A DNA stretch of 64,000 bases from Apostichopus japonicus (Eukaryota; Echinodermata; Holothuroidea; Aspidochirotida; Stichopodidae), in assembly GCF_037975245.1 (NCBI RefSeq), contig NC_092583.1:899764-963763 (forward strand). The letters are read 5' to 3'. The notes beneath the pieces are model-generated. The model saw only the letters and a list, made by a program, of their open reading frames with translations, was not told the DNA's origin and did no database searches. The translations under genes were made by a program, and so were the position numbers. This document shows positions 39,505 to 49,496 of the stretch, in pieces. Numbering within the stretch: the first letter of the stretch is position 1; each line of letters begins with the position of its first letter.

Positions 39505-39585
39505 TATGTATTTTAGATCCTCCTGCAAGCAGGAATTCACGAAGAAGCCATCATTAGCTTATCAAAGCCGCAAGGTAGTCTCTTA
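39505..39585 (-). mobile_element. SINE 3'-end fragment (CCTGCTTGCAGG family)
   Basis: In reverse it reads CTTGCGGCTTTGATAAGC, then AATTCCTGCTTGCAGGAGGA and TACATACAATACATAC. This matches the 3' end of the SINE copies at 48615-48845 and 56765-56955. The head is missing. Confidence 0.65.
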
Positions 39586-39853
39586 GATTCATATTTAAAG
39601 TCAAGTGTAGCAAGTGGTATTAATTAGTAGTATTATTTATAGTTATTTACTATATATCTGTCATACCACTTGCTACACATTAATTTCTTATTTACGGCTT
39701 GGCTCGCCTATAAAGAGTGGTTATTCTGTGTAAATTGTCAGATTCAAAAGCACAAGGGGTGCATTCTGTACAATCATAACACTTGGGTCATGCGCCCTCA
39801 ATTTCAGTTATACAAAGCCAGTTTATACGCATTCACACACCAGTGAATCACTG

Positions 39854-39907
39854 TGGTCGAGTGGTACCGACTTCGGTTCGTGACATAAGATCCGGGGGTT
39901 CGCATCC
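39854..39907 (+). promoter_or_regulatory. tRNA-like internal Pol III promoter (A and B boxes)
   Basis: TGGTCGAGTGG at 39854-39864 fits the A-box consensus and GGTTCGCATCC at 39897-39907 fits the B box with one or two mismatches, at tRNA-like spacing. No closed cloverleaf is evident. The B box overlaps the outer stem I strand of the hammerhead that follows. Confidence 0.6.
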
Positions 39908-39957
39908 TACCTTCGCCTGATGAGTCCCAAAAGGACGAAACCGGTCGTGAAGTGGAA
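39904..39957 (+). ncRNA. Type I hammerhead ribozyme
   Basis: All invariant core positions are present. Stem I is CTTCGC (39911-39916) with GTGAAG (39947-39952), including one G-U pair, and extends after a 3/1 internal loop as TCC (39905-39907) with GGA (39954-39956). The core CTGATGA is at 39917-39923. Stem II is GTCC/GGAC with loop CAAAA (39924-39936). GAA is at 39937-39939 and stem III is ACC/GGT (39940-39945). C at 39946 is the predicted cleavage position. Stem III has no loop, so the motif would need dimerisation through the palindrome ACCGGT, as described for other retroelement hammerheads. The core and stem II match the well-known CTGATGAGTCC...GGACGAAA form of schistosome and amphibian satellite hammerheads. 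Confidence 0.85.
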
Positions 39958-40020
39958 TTTTTCTGGTGTCTTGTTCTTTATTTACTATATATCTGTCATA
40001 CCACTTGCTACACATTCATT

Positions 40021-40535
<515 letters not shown>

Positions 40536-41819
40536 ATGTTTATTAGGAGGAGTCGAGCTATTAAGGTAGTTTTTCTATTCTGTTGTATTTTGGCAGTGGC
40601 GTTCTTTTTAAACTCTCAAATGTGTCTACAAAATGGCGGATGTGGTAACAAAGTGAGTAACAAGGAACGTGTCCCATGGTTGCGAAGGAGCAAAACTCAC
40701 GAAGAAGACAGCGAAATCAAAGCTGACGATCGCTGTATTAAAACTATTCTTCTGTATGGAATGAAGGAAAACTGGCAACAATTTTGTACATCAACAGTGA
40801 AGTCGCGATTCAAGTCTCTAGTACAATTCCCTAAGACGTTCACCTGTCCAGAAGCACAATGTAGAGTTCTGCTAAAATATTCCGATGCAGCAATCGATAT
40901 TAAAGGCGCAGATATAGTTCTGTTTTCTAATACATTAATCTGGCTGACGGATGAAACTTGGAAATGGGCACATGGAAATAGAAGTGAGGGACAATTGTGG
41001 ATGTTTATATCAAGAGAAAGTCCGATTCACTCACCTGGACTCCGCCCACCCGAAGAATTTGTTGATTCAACATATCATTGGATAGCATCTTATAAATTTG
41101 ACTCGGAAATTTACCTACCTTTCGGATTTTACGAACCGTTTACAAACCTGAATCAAGAAAAGTTTGATCTCACAGCATTTTCAGTCAATAAAAGTAAACT
41201 AGCAGTGTGGGCTAGCGACAGTTGTAAGAGTTTACAATGGGATAGAGTTGGATTTGTAAACTCCCTTAATGATATTATCCGTATCGATAAGCTTGGAGCT
41301 TGCGGACACCGAAAAAAGGCGATACCTTGGACAAACGATTTGGTATTAGGACAACTTTTCCAACCTTACAAATTTTCTCTTAGTCTCGAAAACTCTTGTT
41401 GCGATGATTTCATCACGGAAAATTTTTGGACAGCTCTCAAGTTTGGATCGGTTCCCATCGTAGTTGGCGCCTCGTATTTGCAGTATAGTAGAATAGCGCC
41501 ACCTAATTCATTCATTCACGTCGACCAGTTCGAGACGATGGAAGAACTAGCGGTTTATCTGACATTTTTAGACGAAAATGATGAGAAATATCTCGAATTC
41601 CACAAGTGGAGGAATCTTGGATCCATCACAAGCTATAACGTCGATGAAAAATATGTAGAACCGTTGACGTTGGAGACACATTGCGAAATATTACAGAAAT
41701 ATATGACCAGTATAAAGCCCACCGAGACATTGGATTATTTAGGACAGAGGTGGGCCAGAAGTTGTAGTTTCTGTGGTTACAAATGGATCCAATCATTTGG
41801 GAGAAGACCTAACCCTTAG
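40536..41819 (+). CDS. Alpha-1,3-fucosyltransferase-like (GT10), copy 2, altered donor site
   Basis: An intronless frame of 427 codons from an ATG. A signal anchor spans residues 9-26, so a type II Golgi protein is predicted. The GT10 fold markers are kept: LLYGMKENW, GADIVLFSN, HGNRSEGQ (an N-glycosylation site shared by all four copies), QWDR, FSLSLENSCCDD at about 280-291, VPIVVGA, SFIHVDQF, the CPEAQC pair (Cys104, Cys109) and the C-terminal CSFC. Two conserved donor-site spots differ from the other copies: TEK is ITEN, and SSNC is SDSC. In the bacterial GT10 enzyme of known structure the Lys of TEK contacts the sugar-nucleotide phosphate, so this copy may have weak, altered or no transferase activity. 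The frame is otherwise intact, which argues against a simple pseudogene. It sits 11 kb downstream of copy 1 in the same orientation. Confidence 0.9.
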   Translation: MFIRRSRAIKVVFLFCCILAVAFFLNSQMCLQNGGCGNKVSNKERVPWLRRSKTHEEDSEIKADDRCIKTILLYGMKENWQQFCTSTVKSRFKSLVQFPKTFTCPEAQCRVLLKYSDAAIDIKGADIVLFSNTLIWLTDETWKWAHGNRSEGQLWMFISRESPIHSPGLRPPEEFVDSTYHWIASYKFDSEIYLPFGFYEPFTNLNQEKFDLTAFSVNKSKLAVWASDSCKSLQWDRVGFVNSLNDIIRIDKLGACGHRKKAIPWTNDLVLGQLFQPYKFSLSLENSCCDDFITENFWTALKFGSVPIVVGASYLQYSRIAPPNSFIHVDQFETMEELAVYLTFLDENDEKYLEFHKWRNLGSITSYNVDEKYVEPLTLETHCEILQKYMTSIKPTETLDYLGQRWARSCSFCGYKWIQSFGRRPNP

Positions 41820-44030
41820 CAAAAGAAATATATAAAGATATATGCAACAACAGAAGCAAAAACAGAGCCAAAGCAAAACGAAAAGGATAAACAAAACATT
41901 TGTTTAATGTCGCTCTTTAGTTACTTCAACTTAATTGATTTATTGATTAATTTCAATCGTAGCGCGGTTGTAAATTATTTTACCAAGTTTATACGGGATT
42001 GATTTCTGCTGTGTATTCAATTTAATCCAGCCGGACAGACGTTTATCTTGATATAGAATTGGTCACAAAGAGACATAGGCCAGTTGTGACGTCAGAGAAA
42101 TTTAACAATATAACTTCTATATAAATGTCAGTCGAACTGTGGTAAATTAAAACTTAAACGTTATATGTTATTTTATGACATCGTAAATTTTATTTTAGCA
42201 TTGTGTATGTAATCTTGATTAAAAACAAAAGACAAATATGCATAGATGCATGTTTCCGATTTATTTAGTGAGATGCTAGAATAGTTTCTTCGGGCGTACC
42301 AAGTCGAAGTATGAAGTCTTTTGGACGGAGAATGGGAAGCTAAAAAAAATGAAGGCCTATCAAAGTTTGCCTCATGTTTGGCAAAGAAACTTGACTTGCC
42401 AAATACTGTCATTGACTCGCGATGCTATAGAATTACTCTATTGAATAAGATCGGAATATTTCTCAAAATTAACTGAAAAAGCCCTTGTTTGGAGACAAGA
42501 GAGTTCGTTTTGCTATTAATAAGAAACGAAGTTTATAAGATACATGAACACAATTTGTGTGTGTTTTGTCAACACTTCATAAAATTACCCATAACCGTTT
42601 GATAATTGTAAATTAATCAGAAATTGAAATTCCTCTATCTCGACAGCCCTCGTTAAAATGAAGACGTGTATAGACGAAAATTGGATATTTCATCTTCGCT
42701 AATTTGTGTGGTGGAGTTGTGCCTAAAAAAAATAGCTAAATTGCCGATAAAAGTTCGTTTCCAATAACCCCCCCCAAAATGTCAAAAACATGGGCAAAAT
42801 AACTAACAATTACCCCCCCCCCCAAAAAAAAAAAGCCAGAAGTGCGATAGAAAATTACTTCTGCTCACCTATGCTTTTCTGAATGGCTAAAATGTATAAA
42901 AAACATCTTCTAAAACAGTGGAACAATAGAGCGAACCATTTTGAGGAATTTACCAAATTTGCTTCAAGTTGGTCCCCAAATTATGTGAAATTTGACCAGA
43001 ATCAGCCAACTCAATAAGAAAAGGATAAAAAAGAGCATTTACATACAGTGCTTTTGTTTTGAGTTTCGTGGCGTTCGAAATGACTTTTCACCCACAAATT
43101 AATTGTAATTCCTGCATAGCGCCACCAATTTCTGGCATACGTAGAAGCTGCACACAGCGTGCTGCACTCAAAGCGTACAGTATTTCACTCGTTGCACTAC
43201 ACTGGAGAATCCGTCGGCGATAAAGCACAAGCCGAAACTAATGATAAGGCTGTGCTATAGTACTACTCGAATTAGAGATGTAGGCCTACAGATGTACAGG
43301 CGAGCAGGCAAAGAATAAGAAGCTTCGTAAGTTTGTACTGTGGTATGTCTTTATGGTATTATTTAGTGTGTAGCCCTTTTAGCACACGCAGTTTATACAA
43401 TGTTAGAAAGTTGTATTCCATCAAAGTGGAAACACTCTCACGAACTTATTTAATGGAATAGATTGTTTCACTTAGTTACTTTGGATAAACTATGCCCCAT
43501 CTCAGAAACAATGAACCAACAGTAGCCTATATTTACTATGATAGTTTTTAGTCACGCGATAGTAGAACGAAAACGTAAAACAAGTTTTCCTCTGCTAAAA
43601 CGTGCTGACTCAAAATTGTTCACGAATATTGAGCCCATACAATAATAGAACGACCTGCAACTTGTTTACAATCGACGTACCAGAGCGAAACGTGAAAGAG
43701 CAGATATCGCAATCTGCTCAATTGAACAATGTAGCTTAGTGGGCAAGTGGTTAAAGGGAGTGAAGACTCGCGCACAAAGAAAGGTGTAATGCCGATAATC
43801 TGACCTAGTTTCGAATGAGGTGTAACAGAAGTGTTAGACACCACCATCGGACCCAGAAAATACTCACACAGCTTGCTACCATCGGTAATTAGACACTAGT
43901 GTACAGACAATACATGCAGCTACGGTATACCCACAACACAGTGTACATAGCAGCGATGGACATCTCAGGTCCAGATAAAAGATAACAAGGTATCACGTTT
44001 CATTACTGTCTGCATTTTGTAGCGACACGA
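41820..44030. other. Intergenic, no recognised gene
   Basis: C/A-rich homopolymer patches occur at 42768-42835. A weak tRNA-like stretch, TAGCTTAGTGGGCAAGTGG near 43732 with TTTCGAATGAGG at 43809, may be an old SINE head. Nothing else is supported. Confidence 0.4.
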
Positions 44031-44039
44031 ACAAAACGT

Positions 44040-44350
44040 CACTTGCAAGCAATGGACGAGTCTTCAATGCCTTTCTTGCAGTGGACTTGTGATCTAAGGA
44101 TTGCTGGTTCGAGTCCTGACCAGATCATTGCGTTGTGTCCTTGGGCAAGGCACTTCATCTCCATTGCCTCTCTTCACCCAGGTGTAAAAATAGGGACCTG
44201 TGAGATAAAACTGTCAGCTGGGCATGGTTTAGCTGCTGCCATGTGGAGGGATTGTCTCTATGTATGACAGGTTATCATTGACCGGGGTAATATTGTAAAG
44301 CGCTTTAAGCACTTGGGAAAGGCGCTATATAAAAATATGAAATTATTATT
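44040..44350 (+). mobile_element. tRNA-derived SINE with GCGCTATATAAA tail
   Basis: A B-box-like GGTTCGAGTCCTGACC (44106-44121) is followed by a body with CCTTGGGCAAGGCACTTCAT and a tail AAAGGCGCTATATAAAAATA then ATT repeats. The conserved 'TTGGGCAAGGCACTT' and 'GCGCTATATAAA' parts are common in marine-animal SINEs. Tail-only relatives are at 11885 and 15181. Confidence 0.75.
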
Positions 44351-45190
44351 ATCATTTTTATATTTGTCATTCTCACAGGTTATATTCCACACACAAACTG
44401 TGGAAAAGTGTAAATTTTAAATCTGCAAATAGTACTTTTACAGAGAACTAGATAGGAAGGCTGAATAACAAGTAAATATTTGATTGAGCAAGTCCCCCTC
44501 GGGTGGAATTATTTCCCCAAATTACGGGCAAATTAAGATGGAAGACATTTGCTACTCACATCAAAGCGTATGCTGGTCATAAAAAACTAAAAATTTATAA
44601 AACAAATTTCATGATCATTGCATTATGATCACTTGCCTACATTTCACCAAAACTGAAAACTCTACAGGTGGCCCTGTTTTGGACACTCACATGACGACCA
44701 ACATATATTTGTCTTGAATAAATTTGGATCACCGCCAATCAAACGTTTTATACACAACATTTCAGCAGATTTGGACAAACGCTCTAGTAGGAGTTGAATT
44801 TTTACGTTTTCAGAAAATGACATTCAAATTTATACAATATGGTCGCATGTATGAAACTAATTAAAATAAACTAATTAAATAATTAAAAGAAAGAGAGAAT
44901 GTTCCTTCGTCTATTATGGACATAACAATATTGACAAAATAGCTGCAAATGTCATACAAGCATACCAAGAAACGACTGTCTCAAGTCTGAATGAATATTA
45001 ATGTCAGAGGTCAATAGGTCAGTGATATCATGGCTGATGTAATTTAAACTTGGTGGGGAGTATGATAATCGATGTGTCCGATCCAAAGTGATGGCGCTAT
45101 AGTGCTTTTGTGCTAACGATCGTTTCTCTTCTCGAATTTCACTGGACAATGGGAAGGAAACGTGTATACATATTGTCATGACAATATTAT
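44351..45190. other. Intergenic, no recognised element
   Basis: AT-rich, no supported gene. Confidence 0.4.
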
Positions 45191-45198
45191 ATTCAACC

Positions 45199-45659
45199 CA
45201 GTGGCGGAGCGTCCATACAGTCAGGGGGCGGATGCCCCCCCCCCCCTGACGGACTCAAATGAACTGCTGGCGCCCTTTTCAGCTATTTATCACATTTTTT
45301 TTATTCGCGATTATTGACCTTTTTATTGCGCTCTCATCTACCTATTGACATTTGTCACATTTTGTTGGTGTAATTTTCTGACAAAATGCTCTAACGGCCA
45401 AAGGGTTTGTGATGAAGCGCATGTAGCCTACTTTCAACACCCACATAAACTTCCGAGTTGTCACAAATGGCGATGACACCTATTTATTCTTCGTTTATCT
45501 GCAAATTAGCAAGGCCCGGCGATCTAAGGAGTATCTTTACTCAAAATTTTTGGTACGCTCCGCGCCAACCTGTGGTGGCGCTCCGCTTAGATAGTGTCGA
45601 AAGCGCCCCTACAGACCATTCTCGCCCCCCCTTGACCAGCACCCCTAGTTCCGCCACTG
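45199..45659. mobile_element. Non-autonomous hAT transposon with perfect 8-bp target duplication
   Basis: Ends read CAGTGGCGGAGCGTCC and, in reverse, CAGTGGCGGAACTAGGGG. Both sides carry ATTCAACC (45191-45198 and 45660-45667), a perfect 8-bp duplication. The 461-bp interior has no transposase. Its segment TACGCTCCGCGCCAACC... GCTCCGCTTAGATAGT also occurs at 26486-26530, linking it to another copy. A C-run lies next to the left end. Confidence 0.85.
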
Positions 45660-45667
45660 ATTCAACC

Positions 45668-46227
45668 ATGGGCTGCTTTGCTACGGACAGTTCCTCAAAA
45701 TGTCGAAAAAATGCCAAGTAGAGGAAGAGGCTTAAAGTCACTTTAGGTTAAGGGATTCGAGAGGTTACAAAGGTATTATACCAAACGTAATCTGAGCCTT
45801 TGAGGTTGAGGCACTGAAACGGAAAAGCCATAGATTTATGAATGCGGAGGCGGAGGGGAAGGGTGGGAGTTGGGGGGGGGAGGGTCTTTTGAAAAATCGT
45901 CGAAGCCTTCATAACTCTGTTGGAGTCACTTCTTAAGCTTTGTCACGAAAAGTTTGCGTAGGTTGAACGACGAAATTTTTCCTTTGGAATGTTAACGATG
46001 TATGGTGTACCTTAGCTATCAAATAAAAAATAAATAAATAAAAAATATGCCCGTGTATATGTATGTGCAACCATTAAAGATACCTCACAGTAATACCTCA
46101 CTATATAATTCTTTTACCTCCGATCGGGAATGAAAATGAAAAAAAAAATGGTATTCGGAATCAAGTTAGGCATATTTTCTGTTTTGCATTCTGGCATGTT
46201 ATACTTCAACCTCCCCAAACTAATATT
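45668..46227. other. Intergenic, no recognised element
   Basis: A G-run near 45870-45880 and an AAATAAATAAAT stretch near 46021-46045 are the only structures seen. Confidence 0.35.
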
Positions 46228-46856
46228 TTACACTATAATCTATAGCATAAATTGTAATATTTTACACTATAGTCAATAGCAAACACTGTAATATTTTACA
46301 CTATAGTCTATAGCATACACTGTCATATTTTACACTATAGTCTTTAGCACACACTGTGATATATTACACTATAGTATATGACATACACTGGAATATTTTA
46401 CACTATAGTCTTTAGCACACACTGTGATATATTACACTATAGTATATGACATACACTATAATATTATACACTATAGTCTATAGCATACACTGTCATATTT
46501 TACACTATCATCTATAGCATACACAGTCATATTTTACACTATAATCTATAGCATACACTGTAATATTTTACACTATATTCTATAGCATACACTGTCATAT
46601 TTTACACTGGTCTATAGCACACACTGTGATATATTACACTATAGTCTATGACATACACTGAAATATTTTACACTATAGCCTATGGTATACACTGTGATAT
46701 AATACACTATAGTCTATGATATACACTGGAATATTTTACACTATAGTCTATAGCATACACTGTCATATTTTACACTATAGTCTATTGCACACACTGTAAT
46801 AGTTTACACTATAGTCTACAGCATACACCGTGTTATATTACTCTATAGCATACAAA
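46228..46856. repeat. 35-bp minisatellite, about 18 units
   Basis: The unit is TACACTATAGTCTATAGCAT followed by ACACTGTAATATTTT. Positions vary between units (GTCATATT, GTGATATATT, GGAATATT), and neighbouring variant units alternate in places, suggesting two- or three-unit amplification. One truncated unit lies near 46600. Confidence 0.9.
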
Positions 46857-46977
46857 AAATTGGTGTGGTTACGTCGACTCCTCTTAAAAGACAGTTACAG
46901 TAATAACGGAGTGCCCTTTTTGTCTCAAATTGTTTCCATAAGCTGTTTCTTTTCCGCTCTCAACTTATTTCTTTCTT

Positions 46978-47450
46978 TTAGGTCTCGCAACCCAATTAGT
47001 TGTTCCATTGACTTACACACTAAACTCGTCACTTTCAAGACCTGCAAAAGCATACTAGAGGTTTTCAACTGGTATATCCTACCCACCACATGATAGCTGA
47101 GATCTTGGCCTATCATGGCATTTGCAGACTTCCATATCATGACCGTTCAGATTTTGAGCTAGAAGAGGAGCAAGTTTAGCATACTGAACCCCCCACCCTT
47201 CCATCTGCTCGCTCGGAGTAATATCAACATTTAACCAAAGATTTTCTAAAATGGTTTATATCACCTTCGATCCTCCCTATTTTTCACACCATCTGTACTT
47301 TAAATTATGCTCTTTCATATAAAGGCAAAATAAACAATGACAGTAACTGATAACAAGCTTTAAACAAGCTTTACCTGATAGGTACTCTTACCCCTTTTCT
47401 CTGACAATGGTTAACCTTTCGAGTGAATGAACACTACTCTTATTGTGGGT
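46978..47450. repeat. Dispersed repeat, copy B
   Basis: Partner of 18925-19405, same orientation, sharing long near-identical runs and the same order of blocks. See copy A for details. Confidence 0.7.
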
Positions 47451-48262
47451 TCGGTACCTTAAGCACTCTCTTGTGGGACACCAGTTCGACCTTCCAAATG
47501 GCGTTCAATGGAGCATTAACATTCTAATACCCTTAGACTAACACAATGTATTTCTTGGTTCAGTCTTGCAGTAGAAGAAAGAAAGCAAGACAGCAAAGAA
47601 ATTTCCATGTGGACTAGAAATCGCGATGTCATTCAACGTGGGGTATTCGCACGTTCTATTCCCCCAATGTGGTTGCATGAATGAGTATTTTCTTAAACCT
47701 AATCGCTGCGATAAAGCTTTCACTTAAGGAAACCAAAGTTTGAAAGTTCCACCCATCATTGTCCCTTTTGTTGTTACCAGTACTGAATAAGAGTCATTCT
47801 GTTCCTCGCCGACAATTGCTTGCTAAAGGCCGAAAGGAATATATCAGGTTTATTTCTTGATAATACATCTATCGTCTGTTTTTGCCGGGGGTTTGTTGCA
47901 AGGTTTGTTCAGCCTGAGATTGATTGCCACACCAACTAGTTGAAGAACTTAGCCAAATCCACTGTTGTGGTAGTTGGACTTTATCAACGTATTTAACTTT
48001 ATATCCAACTTCCTGCACACGATCATGCGCACTTTGTAGCACTGGCTGAAGTCAACATAGTGTTGACCATACTTATATAGTTTTTAATACAGAAATGATT
48101 ATTTCTTCAATGGTAATGTACGTGTACCTGCCCATTTTATTCCTCACATAGAGTTTAGGAGAATGTTCCTATACCTTTCCAATCAATTGAAGTACGGAAA
48201 GGATTTGATGAGGTTCAACCGTAGCACATGTAAGGCACTTATGAGACTTGGACTCACCATGG
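47451..48262. other. Intergenic, no recognised element
   Basis: No supported gene or RNA. Confidence 0.4.
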
Positions 48263-48263
48263 A

Positions 48264-48264
<1 letters not shown>

Positions 48265-48294
<30 letters not shown>

Positions 48295-48614
48295 TGTATG
48301 TATGTATGTATGTATGTATGTATGTATGTATGTATGTATGTATGTATGTATGTATGTATGTATGTATGTATGTATGTATGTATGTATGTATGTATGTATG
48401 TATGTATGTATGTATGTATGTATGTATGTATGTATGTATGTATGTATGTATGTATGTATGTATGTATGTATGTATGTATGTATGTATGTATGTATGTATG
48501 TATGTATGTATGTATGTATGTATGTATGTATGTATGTATGTATGTATGTATGTATGTATGTATGTATGTATGTATGTATGTATGTATGTATGTATGTATG
48601 TATGTATGTATGTA
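48265..48614. repeat. TATG microsatellite, about 350 bp
   Basis: Nearly 90 uninterrupted units. Frames of Met-Tyr-Val-Cys or Tyr-Ile-His-Thr are artefacts. It abuts the 3' end of the reverse SINE at 48615, whose relatives end in TACATA, so it probably grew from that tail. Confidence 0.97.
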
Positions 48615-48845
48615 TATGTGATCTTCCCGCAAGCAGGAACTCGCGAAAGAAGCCATGGAGGCTTGTAGACTCGCAAGCTGACCGAAGCCAATCTCTCGGC
48701 ACACATCCATTTAACGTCCATGTCGGGAAGTTGTTATTGAACAACACCCTTGCCAGACGACACACATTGCTGTCGGCGGGGATTCGAACCGGGGATCTCA
48801 TGACTGGGAGACGCCGGCGTTAACCACTAGGCTATACACTCCGCC
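48615..48845 (-). mobile_element. tRNA-derived SINE (CCTGCTTGC family), full-length reverse copy
   Basis: On the minus strand it starts GGCGGAGTGTATAGCCTAGT (A box) and continues to CGGTTCGAATCCCCGCC (B box), then a body with GTCGTCTGGCAAGG, CATGGACGTTAAATGG, CTTCGGTCAGCTTGCGAG and GAGTTCCTGCTTGCGGGAAG, ending in the TATG array. Truncated relatives are at 39505 and 56765. Confidence 0.8.
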
Positions 48846-49487
48846 AATATGCACGCACATGTACACACGCCCCCCCCCCACCACCCTCTCGTTATAAGAA
48901 TACAAATAGTAAAGGTGAATCTTTATACTTCTAATATACATAACGTAGGAGGTGAGCCCACTAGAATATGGATACATATTTACATATATAAATCCAAGTT
49001 GCACTATCGTTGTAATGTTACAATAGACTATACACATATTGCACACATATATTTCATATATATATAAACACACATATATATATACTTGAAATTATGTATA
49101 TATATATTATATATATATATATATTCAATATATCTATTCAATATACTCTATTGTAATATTACAATGATAATCCAGCTTGTGATGCATGGCCGAGCAGGCA
49201 CTTTATCGACTCTATCGTACAGGTTCTTGGGGAAACCTAGCGAACAACGATGGTAAACCGTTCTTTTCATTATAACATAACAACGGATTCATGGTAGTAG
49301 CAGCTCTGTACTTTCTATCGTTAGCGCTCTTCACACCAATTGTGTCAGGCAGAAAACCCAGGCAGCGATGCAAGCGTCTCTTTTCTTCATATATTATATC
49401 GTTTATTGAGGCTTCTGGGAAATCATAGCAGTTTTTTTGCAGAATCATCAACTTTCATTTCATTGATAAGAATTTTCTTTTCTAACA
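48846..49487. other. Upstream region of fucosyltransferase 3
   Basis: TA-rich patches occur at 49056-49125. AATTTTCTTTTCTAACAG ending at 49487 or 49488 is a strong splice-acceptor-like sequence just before the coding start, so a 5' UTR intron may lie in this stretch. Confidence 0.4.
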
Positions 49488-49496
49488 GTGGTGGAT

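Noticed and set aside
46925..47140. Minus-strand frame with KERNKLRAEKKQL, coiled-coil-like
   Set aside because: It lies in a dispersed repeat, and the other copy at 18925 does not keep the frame beyond a short shared segment.
48163..48823. Met-Tyr-Val-Cys and Tyr-Ile-His-Thr repeat frames
   Set aside because: Artefacts of the TATG microsatellite.
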